Of a DNA stretch of 64,000 nucleotides, positions 9,094-16,901 are shown piece by piece. Source of the DNA: Campylobacter ureolyticus ACS-301-V-Sch3b (GTDB lineage: Bacteria; Campylobacterota; Campylobacteria; Campylobacterales; Campylobacteraceae). The notes under the pieces were generated by a model. That model did not search any database. It was given only the letters and a program-made list of their open reading frames with translations, and was not told the DNA's origin. The stretch spans positions 354,954-418,953 of the forward strand of contig NZ_KE340327.1 in NCBI RefSeq assembly GCF_000413435.1. Reading direction: 5' to 3'. Each line of letters begins with the position of its first letter. Position 1 is the stretch's first letter. The translations under genes and the position numbers were made by a program.

Positions 9094-9777
9094 TTAATGT
9101 TCGTCGATTACAACAGCACCTGCTAAATAAACATAACTTAAAACAACGAAAATAAATGTTTGAAGTATAGCCATAAAAGTTAAAAGCGCATAAGGAATCA
9201 TCGGAACAAACCAAGGTGCAAGTGTAAGCATAACCAATAAGAATAAATCATCACCTTTTATATTTCCAAACAAACGAAATGACAAAGAAACAACTCTTGA
9301 AAGGTGAGAAACTATTTCTATTACAAATATAAATGGAGCCATGACTTTTATTGGACCACAAAAACTTTTCATATATCCAAAAAATCCATTTATTTTAACA
9401 CCTTGATAGTGATAATAAAGAAAAACACAAGTTGTAAGAGCTAAGGTTAGATTTAAACTAGCTGTTGGTGCCTCAAAACCAGGAACCATACCAACAATGT
9501 TTGCAGTAAAAATAACAAGGCCTAAAGTTCCAACAAGTGGTAAATATCTTCTTGCTAACTCATAACTTCCCATTGCATCTTTTCCAATAGAAATAATGCC
9601 GTTTATATAAGCTTCAAAAATATTTTGAGCACCATAAGGCACAAGTTGAAGTGAGTTTGTCGCCATTCTAGCAAGTAAAACAACAATAGCAACTATAAGC
9701 AAAAAGTGAAATACATAAATAAAAGTATGATTATAAGTAATCAAACTACCAGCAAATAAAAATATATCTTTTAGCAT
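9094..9777 (-). CDS. atpB: F0F1 ATP synthase subunit a
   Basis: Membrane stator subunit that forms the proton half-channels against the c-ring. The 227-residue protein has five to six hydrophobic segments. The essential arginine is recognisable in SFRLFGNI (R168, corresponding to E. coli aR210), preceded by IEIVSHLSRVVS. It stands alone, with its own promoter-like element upstream and a terminator downstream, away from the other atp genes; this separation is common in campylobacters. Confidence 0.96.
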   Translation of the reverse strand: MLKDIFLFAGSLITYNHTFIYVFHFLLIVAIVVLLARMATNSLQLVPYGAQNIFEAYINGIISIGKDAMGSYELARRYLPLVGTLGLVIFTANIVGMVPGFEAPTASLNLTLALTTCVFLYYHYQGVKINGFFGYMKSFCGPIKVMAPFIFVIEIVSHLSRVVSLSFRLFGNIKGDDLFLLVMLTLAPWFVPMIPYALLTFMAILQTFIFVVLSYVYLAGAVVIDEH

Positions 9778-9806
9778 TCTAACCCCATAAATAAAAATTA
9801 ATAAGC

Positions 9807-9812
9807 TATTCT
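9807..9812 (-). promoter_or_regulatory. Probable -10 element of atpB
   Basis: On the minus strand GTGTAGAAT gives a TAGAAT -10 hexamer about 30 bases before the atpB start. Campylobacter sigma-70 promoters usually lack a clear -35, so the hexamer alone is weak evidence. Confidence 0.4.
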
Positions 9813-9850
9813 ACACTATTTTTGGTTAAACAATATTTAAATTTTACTTT

Positions 9851-10609
9851 TTATTTTACAATATCATATAAAATTTTTAAAATTGTCGCACAAACCATGA
9901 TTAAAAACAGAGTTTTTATAAATTTTACATCTTTTTTAATCACCATATTTGAACCCATATATCCGCCTATCATCTGCCCAACACCCATTAAAAGCCCAAT
10001 AAGCCATAAAATATGCCCGCCAAATATAAATACTATTAAAGCCACAATATTTGAAGTAAAGTTTAAAATTTTTGTGTTTGCGACAGCTTGTTTCATCGAT
10101 AGTCCTAAAACACCAAGAAATGCAAAAGTCCAAAAACTACCAGTTCCAGGTCCTAAAAATCCATCATAAAATCCTATCAAAAGCCCAAAAATAATAAAAA
10201 ACGCATTTTTACTCATCTTTGCTTCTTTCTGGGTTTCGCCTAAATTTGGTGAAAAAATGGTATAAATCACAACAAAAATAAGTAAAATAGGAATTATATA
10301 ATTTAAAAATTTTGGATCTATAAAAAGCACACTTATAGTTCCTGTGCAAGCACCAATAAGCGTAAAAATAATACCTATAAAAATCTCTTTAAAATTTATA
10401 AAACCTTTTCTAGTAAAATTTACAGTTGCTGAAAGTGTCCCAAAACATCCTTGAAGTTTATTTGTAGCAAGTGCTGCGTGAGGTGGTACCCCAACTGCCA
10501 TAAGTGCGGGCAAACAAATAAGTCCTCCACCACCAGCAATTGCATCAATAAAACCGCCAATAAAAGCAACTCCAACTAAAATTAAAATTTGCCAAATTTC
10601 AAACTCCAT
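9851..10609 (-). CDS. TauE/SafE-family sulfite/organosulfonate exporter-like protein
   Basis: A 252-residue inner-membrane protein with about seven to eight hydrophobic segments. It has the TauE/SafE (former DUF81) signature: FIGGFIDAIAGGGG near the N-terminus, PPHAALATNKLQGCFG, and the second-half repeat GFYDGFLGPGTGSF. Relatives export sulfite, sulfoacetate or similar anions; the substrate here cannot be read from the sequence. It is the first gene after a short gap from atpB and is followed closely upstream by the TIGR02757-type gene, so it may be the last gene of that operon. Confidence 0.88.
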   Translation of the reverse strand: MEFEIWQILILVGVAFIGGFIDAIAGGGGLICLPALMAVGVPPHAALATNKLQGCFGTLSATVNFTRKGFINFKEIFIGIIFTLIGACTGTISVLFIDPKFLNYIIPILLIFVVIYTIFSPNLGETQKEAKMSKNAFFIIFGLLIGFYDGFLGPGTGSFWTFAFLGVLGLSMKQAVANTKILNFTSNIVALIVFIFGGHILWLIGLLMGVGQMIGGYMGSNMVIKKDVKFIKTLFLIMVCATILKILYDIVK

Positions 10610-10621
10610 CTTTTTCTCCCG

Positions 10622-11383
10622 TTAAATATCTTTTAAAATTTCATCTATTTCACCACTTTGACCAAGCCTATAAAGTCCAAAATCATACTTTATGGGATCA
10701 TTTTTATCAAATTCTCTAAGTTTATTAGTTAATTCTAAAACTGCTTCAAAATCATAAGTTTTTCTACTCATTAAACCTAATTTTAAAGAAACTCTGTGAG
10801 TGTGAACATCAAGCGGCATTAATAAATCTTTTTTATCAATACTTTTAAAAAGCCCCAAATCAATGTCTTTATCTCTTACCATCCATCTTAAAAACATATT
10901 GTATCTTTTATAAGGGGATTTTGGTTTTTTATCAAAGTTTTTACCAAAGAAAAACTCATAACCATCGCTTCTATAATTGTTTAGTGAATAAATTGTAGAA
11001 ATTAAATTATTAATACCATAAGCTAAATTTTCGCCTTTTTCAAAGCCTTTTTTTATCAAATTTTCTATATTTTCATCATTTTTAAGTCGCTTTATAGTTA
11101 TAAATATCTCGGCAACATCGCGTGAGTTTTGAAACCTATATTTTTTATTTTTATAGAAATTTCTTATTTCATTGTCGTTTTCGTTTAAAAGTTCAAAATT
11201 TAAAGAATTTAAAAATTTAACTATCAATCTAGCATTTCCATAAGCAAATAAAGCACTAATTAATGCGATATTTGGCTCTTTAAACTTAGCAGCAACCCAA
11301 AGTGGATCTGGATTCGCATATAAATTTTCGTTACAATTTTTAATATCAGCGTGATAATCAAGTAAGGTTTTAAGATTTTGCAT
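10622..11383 (-). CDS. TIGR02757/DUF2400 family protein
   Basis: A 253-residue protein that resembles the TIGR02757 (DUF2400) family of uncharacterised proteins. Recognisable segments are NPDPLWVAAKF near the N-terminus, ISALFAYGNA, KRYNMFLRWMVR and LMPLDVHTHRVS. The C-terminal part suggests a helix-hairpin-helix, DNA-glycosylase-like fold, which is family-level inference only. The start codon overlaps the rsmD stop, so the two genes are coupled. The function is not established. Confidence 0.8.
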   Translation of the reverse strand: MQNLKTLLDYHADIKNCNENLYANPDPLWVAAKFKEPNIALISALFAYGNARLIVKFLNSLNFELLNENDNEIRNFYKNKKYRFQNSRDVAEIFITIKRLKNDENIENLIKKGFEKGENLAYGINNLISTIYSLNNYRSDGYEFFFGKNFDKKPKSPYKRYNMFLRWMVRDKDIDLGLFKSIDKKDLLMPLDVHTHRVSLKLGLMSRKTYDFEAVLELTNKLREFDKNDPIKYDFGLYRLGQSGEIDEILKDI

Positions 11384-11958
11384 TAAATTTCTTTTTTAAA
11401 ATAAGTCATGCTTGTTTTTCCAAATTTTTTTGATTTAAAAAGTTTAAATTTGCCTATTGTTTCATCAAATTTAACATCGCTATTGTGCTCAATCGCCACT
11501 AAAAAAGCATTGTAATTAGATAAATTTTTTATTGTTTCATACACTTTTTTATAAATATCATCATAGCCATCTCTTATGTCAAATGGTGGATCAAAATAGA
11601 TTATAAACTCATCATTATTTTCTTTTAAAAGAGCTTGCAAGCCGTTAAAACAATCACTGTTAATTGCGATTAAATCACTACTTATACCTTTAAAATTTGA
11701 TTTTAAAATTTCAAATGCAGCCTTATCTTTTTCAAAACCATAGCATTTTTTCGCACCATTGCTTAACGCCTCAGCCGCCATTACGCCACTTCCTGCAAAC
11801 ATCTCTATAAATACTTTATCTGCAAACTCAAATCTAAAAGTATCAAAAAAAGAGCTTTTAACCAAGCTTTTTGTACTCCTAGTTGTTGTCTTTGAAGGAA
11901 TTAAGAGTTTTTTTCCTTTAAATTTTCCGCTGTTTATCTGAGTAAATAATTTATTCAT
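11383..11958 (-). CDS. rsmD: 16S rRNA (guanine(966)-N2)-methyltransferase RsmD-like
   Basis: SAM-dependent N2-guanine methyltransferase acting on 16S rRNA during 30S assembly. The 191-residue protein starts with the family pattern SGKFKGKKL and TRSTKSLVKSS. The SAM loop EMFAGSGVMAAEAL and the catalytic DPPF (IIYFDPPFD) follow. Both its start and stop overlap neighbours by a few bases, which places it in a compact minus-strand operon. Confidence 0.9.
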   Translation of the reverse strand: MNKLFTQINSGKFKGKKLLIPSKTTTRSTKSLVKSSFFDTFRFEFADKVFIEMFAGSGVMAAEALSNGAKKCYGFEKDKAAFEILKSNFKGISSDLIAINSDCFNGLQALLKENNDEFIIYFDPPFDIRDGYDDIYKKVYETIKNLSNYNAFLVAIEHNSDVKFDETIGKFKLFKSKKFGKTSMTYFKKEI

Positions 11959-12277
11959 AATGCTCTTTTACCAATTTTATTAATTTTGACTTAAACTCAT
12001 CTACAAGTAGAGATATTTTATCTTCTAAATTTTCTTTTAAATTGCTATCTTTAACAATAAAATCAAACTCTTCAAGTGCATACAAAAGATCTTTTTTACT
12101 AAAAGGAAGAGTAAGATATGGTGAATCATCTCCTATATAAAAAACTCTTTTATTGCTTTTTTTGTTTATATCACTTAGGATAAAATCAGCCTCTTCTTCA
12201 TTTACCAAATAATCTTTTAAAAAAATTTCTAAAGTCTTTTGCATAATCAAACATTCACAATTAATCGCAATTTTCAC
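11951..12277 (-). CDS. Conserved hypothetical protein (108 aa)
   Basis: Not recognised as a characterised family. The 108 residues have no signal peptide or membrane segment. The first 55 residues alternate beta and alpha like a small response-regulator-type fold (MKIAINCECLIMQ, DFILSDINKK, RVFYIGDD). The remainder is acidic and helical with coiled-coil character (ENLEDKISLLVDEFKSKL). It sits between rsmD and the MidA-like methyltransferase with 2-8 base spacing or overlap, so it is probably a genuine operon member. The receiver-like similarity is my inference. Confidence 0.65.
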   Translation of the reverse strand: MKIAINCECLIMQKTLEIFLKDYLVNEEEADFILSDINKKSNKRVFYIGDDSPYLTLPFSKKDLLYALEEFDFIVKDSNLKENLEDKISLLVDEFKSKLIKLVKEHYE

Positions 12278-12279
12278 TT

Positions 12280-13248
12280 TTAATATCCTTTGCTAAACTC
12301 TATCATTTTAAATTTTTCACCCATTTCAATAATCAGTCTTTTAAGCTGCAAAACACCATTTTTATAGGCATTTTCACCAGCATTTTTAAGTAGAGTTTCT
12401 AAAATTTCATCTGCTTTAAAATTTATTAACGCCTTGCTTTGAGAGCAAAAATTCTCAAATTTCACATCTTTAAATTTCAAAAACTCATCTTTAATATTTT
12501 TAAAAACAACATTATAAGTAATATCACTTTTTTGATAAAATTCTTTTAAATTTTTAATATCAAAAAAATTATAAACTTGATGTTTTGAAAAAACCCTTAA
12601 AGTAAAATCATTTCTTGGTGCAAAATCACCATAATCAAAACTTAAAAATCTAAATTTTTTTGAACTTTGATAAATTTTTAATAAAAATTTATCCAATCCC
12701 AAAACAACTTCGCCTTTTTTAATGCCTTGTTTTTTAGCTAAATCCACAATTTCTTTTGAAGCCGTTTTAAATATAGGTTTAAAATTTTCAATAAACAGCA
12801 TCTTTTCATTATCCACAACTTCACATTTAAAAGTATCAAAAAGCTCATTTGATATAAAAAAAGCATTTTTAAACTTAGCTTCTTTAAGGTTTGAAAGATG
12901 GTTTAGTTTTACTTCTTTTCCTATTTTATTTTCAAAATTTGTTTTTTGAATTTTTCTTAAATTTTCAAATGGCTCAACTATGAAAAATTCAAAATTTTTA
13001 AGTTTTGTTTTATCAAAAGTATAAATTCCTTGGATTATATCACAAATCAAATGCCCTTCGTTTGCGCCTATTTCAACTATTTCAAAGTTTTTATTAAAAC
13101 TCATTATATATTTTGCAATACAAATTCCAAAAAAAGAACCCACGCTTACTGAGGTATAAAAATCGCCTTTTTTGCCAATTTTTATACCTTTTTGATAATA
13201 TCCATCTTTTCTAAAAAGCCAGCTGTCGATAAATTCACTAAATTTCAT
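12280..13248 (-). CDS. MidA/NDUFAF7-like SAM-dependent methyltransferase (DUF185)
   Basis: A 322-residue cytoplasmic protein with the DUF185 pattern. GDFYTSVSVGSFFGICIA lies near the N-terminus, and the SAM-binding loop IVEIGANEGHLICD begins at about residue 56. FFISNELFDTFKCE corresponds to the conserved NELLDA region of the family. In eukaryotes NDUFAF7 methylates a complex I subunit arginine; bacterial members have no agreed substrate. Tight spacing with the hypothetical gene downstream and argD upstream indicates one operon. Confidence 0.8.
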   Translation of the reverse strand: MKFSEFIDSWLFRKDGYYQKGIKIGKKGDFYTSVSVGSFFGICIAKYIMSFNKNFEIVEIGANEGHLICDIIQGIYTFDKTKLKNFEFFIVEPFENLRKIQKTNFENKIGKEVKLNHLSNLKEAKFKNAFFISNELFDTFKCEVVDNEKMLFIENFKPIFKTASKEIVDLAKKQGIKKGEVVLGLDKFLLKIYQSSKKFRFLSFDYGDFAPRNDFTLRVFSKHQVYNFFDIKNLKEFYQKSDITYNVVFKNIKDEFLKFKDVKFENFCSQSKALINFKADEILETLLKNAGENAYKNGVLQLKRLIIEMGEKFKMIEFSKGY

Positions 13249-13253
13249 CTAGT

Positions 13254-14414
13254 TTATAAACATTTTAAAGATGTTTTAAATCTTTTAAAGCCCTCTTTGA
13301 TTTCATCTTTATCTATATTTAAAGGTGGTAAAAATCTAAGTATATTTGTGCCTGATTTTAGTATCAAAAGTCCATTTTCAAGGCATTTTTTATAAATAAT
13401 ATCTAAATTTTTACTATCTTTTAAAACAAGTCCTTGCATAAGACCAAGTCCGGTTCTTTTTTCAAATATTAATGGATAATCTTTGATTATTTCATCTAAA
13501 TGTTTTTGAAAATTTTTAATATTTTTATCAAGATCACCACTTTTTTTAAGTTTTACAAGTTCATTAAGCGTTGTAAGTGCGACATTTGTTACTAAATGAT
13601 TTCCACCAAAAGTACTTCCATGATCTCCAAATGTAAAAATATCTTCTTTGCTTACGCAAGCTCCTATTGGAACACCACCACCAAGTCCTTTGGCAAATGT
13701 TATGATATCTGGTTTGATACCATACTCTTTAGAGGCTACAAACTCACCAGTTCTATATACACCGCACTGAACCTCATCTGTTATTAAAAGTAAATTTCTT
13801 TGCTTTAAAACTTCGCTTAGCTTTGCAACACTATCTTTATCAAGAGCTTTTACACCACCCTCACCTTGAACAAGCTCTATAATAACAGCTACAGTTTTTT
13901 CATTAATGTTTTCTATAATCTCATCAATTGAGTCAAAAAACTTAAATCCATCAGGATATGGTGCAAAATCTTTGGGATGAAATTTATCCTGCCCAGTTAG
14001 CTTTAAAGTTGCAATTGTTCGGCCGTGAAATGAGTTTTTTAAAGATAAAATTTCATATTTTTTTTCTTTAAAATTTTGGGTGCCGTATTTTCTAGCAAGT
14101 TTTATCGCACACTCATTTGCCTCAGCACCTGAGTTGCAAAAAAACGCGTATGTTTTATAGCCTAGTAATTTTGATATTTTTTTAGCAAGTTTTTCTTGCG
14201 TTTCATTTTTATATAAATTTGAAGTATGAAGTATTTTTTTACTTTGTTTATTTATAGTTTTTAAAATTTTATCATTTGCATGACCTAAAGAACACACTCC
14301 AATTCCAGCTGCAAAATCAATATAATCTTTACCGTTTTTATCTATTAAAACAGAATTTTTCCCCTCTGTAAAAACTATATCTTCTTTTTTATAATTACTC
14401 ATTAAATAGCTCAT
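13254..14414 (-). CDS. argD: Acetylornithine aminotransferase ArgD
   Basis: Class III PLP aminotransferase of arginine biosynthesis, possibly also serving lysine biosynthesis as in other bacteria. The 386 residues include FFCNSGAEANE (cofactor phosphate site), NSFHGRT, TDEVQCG (213-219) and the Schiff-base lysine K242 in FAKGLGGGVPIG. An internal ATG four codons in would give an equally plausible start. The chosen start overlaps the upstream TRIC-family gene by 4 bases. Confidence 0.95.
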   Translation of the reverse strand: MSYLMSNYKKEDIVFTEGKNSVLIDKNGKDYIDFAAGIGVCSLGHANDKILKTINKQSKKILHTSNLYKNETQEKLAKKISKLLGYKTYAFFCNSGAEANECAIKLARKYGTQNFKEKKYEILSLKNSFHGRTIATLKLTGQDKFHPKDFAPYPDGFKFFDSIDEIIENINEKTVAVIIELVQGEGGVKALDKDSVAKLSEVLKQRNLLLITDEVQCGVYRTGEFVASKEYGIKPDIITFAKGLGGGVPIGACVSKEDIFTFGDHGSTFGGNHLVTNVALTTLNELVKLKKSGDLDKNIKNFQKHLDEIIKDYPLIFEKRTGLGLMQGLVLKDSKNLDIIYKKCLENGLLILKSGTNILRFLPPLNIDKDEIKEGFKRFKTSLKCL

Positions 14415-15031
14415 TTTTCCTCCTCAATTTTTGGTAATCTCCAATTTTTCTTATGTGCAATCATCCTAAAAGCTACACCAAAAGCAAAAAGTATCATTAT
14501 AAAAAACATATTGTTTAACCCAACTAAATCCATAAAATAATAAATTAGTCCAGTTACTATACAAACTGTTCCATAAAACCCTGTTTTCATAAACCATGGA
14601 ACTTCATTATACAACATATCTCTAAAAATTCCTCCGCCAACGCCATTTGCAAGGGCTATTAATAAAACTCCAAATATATTGTATCCATACTCTAACGCAA
14701 CCATTGAGCCAACAATTGAAAAGCTAACTATATCTATAGCATCACTCATAACAAAAAGTGTGCTTTTATCAAGACTTTCTCTTTTTGTATGAATTTTAAA
14801 AGCCATAGCAAATAAAATCACCACCAAAACAATACTTATAGGCATATAGTGAGTAAAAGAATAAACATCTCTACCAACTAAAACATCTCTTAAAATTCCA
14901 CCACTCAAAGCAGTTAAAAACGCAGCCATAAAAATGCCAAGTAAATCACACTCTTTTTTAACTCCATATAAATAACCACTAAGTGCTGCTGATGCAATGC
15001 CAATATATTCAGTTAGAAGTAAAGCGGTCAA
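14411..15031 (-). CDS. TRIC-family (UPF0126/YicG-like) cation channel protein
   Basis: A 206-residue membrane protein with about seven transmembrane segments in two related halves. Each half carries the family's glycine-rich kink followed by a charged loop: GGILRDVLVGRD in the first and GGIFRDMLYNEVP in the second. Prokaryotic TRIC homologues form trimeric monovalent cation channels; some members are annotated as glycine transporters. It is the first gene of the argD-midA-rsmD run, with no upstream gene within 140 bases. Confidence 0.85.
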   Translation of the reverse strand: MTALLLTEYIGIASAALSGYLYGVKKECDLLGIFMAAFLTALSGGILRDVLVGRDVYSFTHYMPISIVLVVILFAMAFKIHTKRESLDKSTLFVMSDAIDIVSFSIVGSMVALEYGYNIFGVLLIALANGVGGGIFRDMLYNEVPWFMKTGFYGTVCIVTGLIYYFMDLVGLNNMFFIMILFAFGVAFRMIAHKKNWRLPKIEEEK

Positions 15032-15175
15032 TGTTTTCCTAGTTTTAAAATTTAAAAGATATTTTACACTAAGCTTATAAAACTTAGTTTAAATTTTAAA
15101 ATTCAAGTATAAATTTAGTTTTATTACCGTCTGCTTTGCATGAAATTTGTGAAGAAAATGTTAATTTAATAAGCT

Positions 15176-15991
15176 TTACCTATCAAATAGTGCATAATTT
15201 ATAGCTTCTATAAATTTTAAAGGCTCAACACTATTTGCATTTACCATTATTCCAAAATGAAGATGAGGTCCACTTACCCTTCCCGTTGCACCACTAAGTC
15301 CGATAACTTCGCCTTTTTTAACTAAATTTCCAACCTCTACATTAATTTTACTTAAATGATAATATTGTGAATAAATTCCACCACCATGATTAATCACAAC
15401 TGAATTTCCAGCATAAAATCTCTCTTTTGCTATCATTACAACCCCGTCATTAACAGCTTTTATAGGAGTTCCAACGCCAGCTCTAAAATCAGTCCCTGAG
15501 TGATAGCTTTTTAAATTTCCATTAAAAACCCTTGCATTACCAAAATTTGATGTAATGACTGAATTTATAGGAAGTTCGAATTTGGAATTAAATAAAAGTT
15601 TGTCTGTTTTTGTTCTATAAATAGAGTAAGCTTCCTCTCTTTCTTTTTTAATGCGTTTTAAATTTTCTTTATTTGGACTTGCTTTACTGCTTGAAACAGT
15701 TATATTTTCTTTTTTATAACTACCCTCAATGAGTTTAAATTTTATAATTTGTTCGTCGTTATTAAATATATGCCTAACAATAATATCATTTTTATTTCTA
15801 TAATTTGAACTAACAAAAGCTATTTTTTCACCTTTTTTAACAGGATTATCAAGCCAAATGCTTTTTTTATCATTTATAAAAAGTTTTCCTGCAAACTTGC
15901 TATCAACTTTTAGAATTTCAGTTTCTCCATTTATAATCTCGTTTGCATTTAAACTTAGCAAAATAGCTAGTAAAATAATGATTTTCCTCAT
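15176..15991 (-). CDS. M23-family peptidoglycan endopeptidase (LytM type)
   Basis: A secreted 271-residue protein with an N-terminal signal peptide ending near LNANE. The C-terminal LytM domain carries the zinc ligands SYHSGTDFRAG (H and D) and GPHLHFGIM (HxH). A helical linker rich in K and E precedes the domain. Such enzymes cut peptidoglycan cross-bridges and shape the cell wall; campylobacter relatives influence helical shape, but which orthologue this is cannot be fixed here. It appears monocistronic. Confidence 0.9.
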   Translation of the reverse strand: MRKIIILLAILLSLNANEIINGETEILKVDSKFAGKLFINDKKSIWLDNPVKKGEKIAFVSSNYRNKNDIIVRHIFNNDEQIIKFKLIEGSYKKENITVSSSKASPNKENLKRIKKEREEAYSIYRTKTDKLLFNSKFELPINSVITSNFGNARVFNGNLKSYHSGTDFRAGVGTPIKAVNDGVVMIAKERFYAGNSVVINHGGGIYSQYYHLSKINVEVGNLVKKGEVIGLSGATGRVSGPHLHFGIMVNANSVEPLKFIEAINYALFDR

Positions 15992-16060
15992 TTTTGCTCC
16001 ATTTTTATTAAATTTATGTTAAATTCTCATCTATTTAAAGACAAAATAAAATTTTATTGT

Positions 16061-16066
16061 TATAAT
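16061..16066 (+). promoter_or_regulatory. Probable -10 element of the SYLF gene
   Basis: TATAAT preceded by TATTGT, 33 bases before the ATG, with an AAAGGA ribosome site between. This fits a campylobacter sigma-70 promoter without a clear -35. Confidence 0.5.
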
Positions 16067-16099
16067 AACATAAAACTTTATTTCAAAAGGATGTAGAAT

Positions 16100-16807
16100 A
16101 TGAAAAAATTATTAGTTTTTGCTTTCGCATTTTGCTTAAGCCTTAGTGCAGATGTTTTTCAAAATGAACAAGTTTATGCTGCTGCTAATGTTGTAAAATC
16201 TTTTGGTTGTGATAACAACAACACAGTTTCTGAAAAATTTCTAGAAAATATTAAAGCTGTTGCAATTATCCCTGATGTAACTAGAACAGGTGTTATTGCT
16301 TCAACTCAAAGAGGAAAAGGTGTATTTTCTATGAGAGATTTAAATGGAAACTGGACACCACCAATTATGATAACATACTCAAGCTTTGGAGCAGGTCCAC
16401 AAGTAGGAATAGAATCAGCTGATATGATACTACTTTTCCAAACAAGCAAATCTTTTAGAGATATTTTTAAAGGACAAGATTTACTTGGCTTAAATGCAGG
16501 TGGAACTATCGGAGAGGGAAGCATGGCAGGAAGAACTACTGATTTGCCTGAAGTTTCAGCTTATATAGTAAAAACTGGTAAAACAAGCGGTGTTTATTTT
16601 GGAGCAAGTTTAGATTTTGGAAGAATTGTTATAGATGATCAAGCTACAAATGATTATTATGAAAGAATCTATGACTACCAAGATATCTTAAATGGTTCAC
16701 CAAGAGATTCAAAATATACAAAGATGCTTAAACACGCTCTTAATGTATATTTGGCAAATGATAGAGAAAAATTTAGATGCGATATTGATAAATTTATCGT
16801 TAAATAA
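16100..16807 (+). CDS. SYLF-domain (Ysc84-like) lipid-binding protein
   Basis: A 235-residue exported protein with a cleavable-looking signal peptide (FAFAFCLSLSADV). The rest matches the SYLF/Ysc84 domain: an N-terminal helical part, then AVAIIPDV, GKGVFSMRD, the glycine-rich FGAGPQVGIES, MILLFQTSKSFRD and SGVYFGASLD. SYLF domains bind phosphoinositides in eukaryotes; bacterial secreted members are uncharacterised. It is monocistronic, with its own promoter-like element and terminator. The family is secure, the function is not. Confidence 0.88.
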   Translation: MKKLLVFAFAFCLSLSADVFQNEQVYAAANVVKSFGCDNNNTVSEKFLENIKAVAIIPDVTRTGVIASTQRGKGVFSMRDLNGNWTPPIMITYSSFGAGPQVGIESADMILLFQTSKSFRDIFKGQDLLGLNAGGTIGEGSMAGRTTDLPEVSAYIVKTGKTSGVYFGASLDFGRIVIDDQATNDYYERIYDYQDILNGSPRDSKYTKMLKHALNVYLANDREKFRCDIDKFIVK

Positions 16808-16815
16808 AACTTAAA

Positions 16816-16844
16816 AAGTAGGATTAATCTCCTACTTAATTTTT
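16816..16844 (+). terminator. Rho-independent terminator after the SYLF gene
   Basis: An 8-bp stem AAGTAGGA / TCCTACTT with a 6-base loop is followed by AATTTTT, directly after the SYLF stop codon. Confidence 0.8.
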
Positions 16845-16860
16845 ACAAAACACTTTAGAC

Positions 16861-16891
16861 AAAAAGCCAAGCATGTTTTAAACTGCTTGGC
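16861..16891 (-). terminator. Rho-independent terminator after glyS
   Basis: On the minus strand GCCAAGCA / TGCTTGGC forms an 8-bp GC-containing stem with a 10-base loop, followed by TTTTTGT. It lies just past the glyS stop and should end the long minus-strand operon. Confidence 0.8.
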
Positions 16892-16901
16892 AAAATATAT
16901 T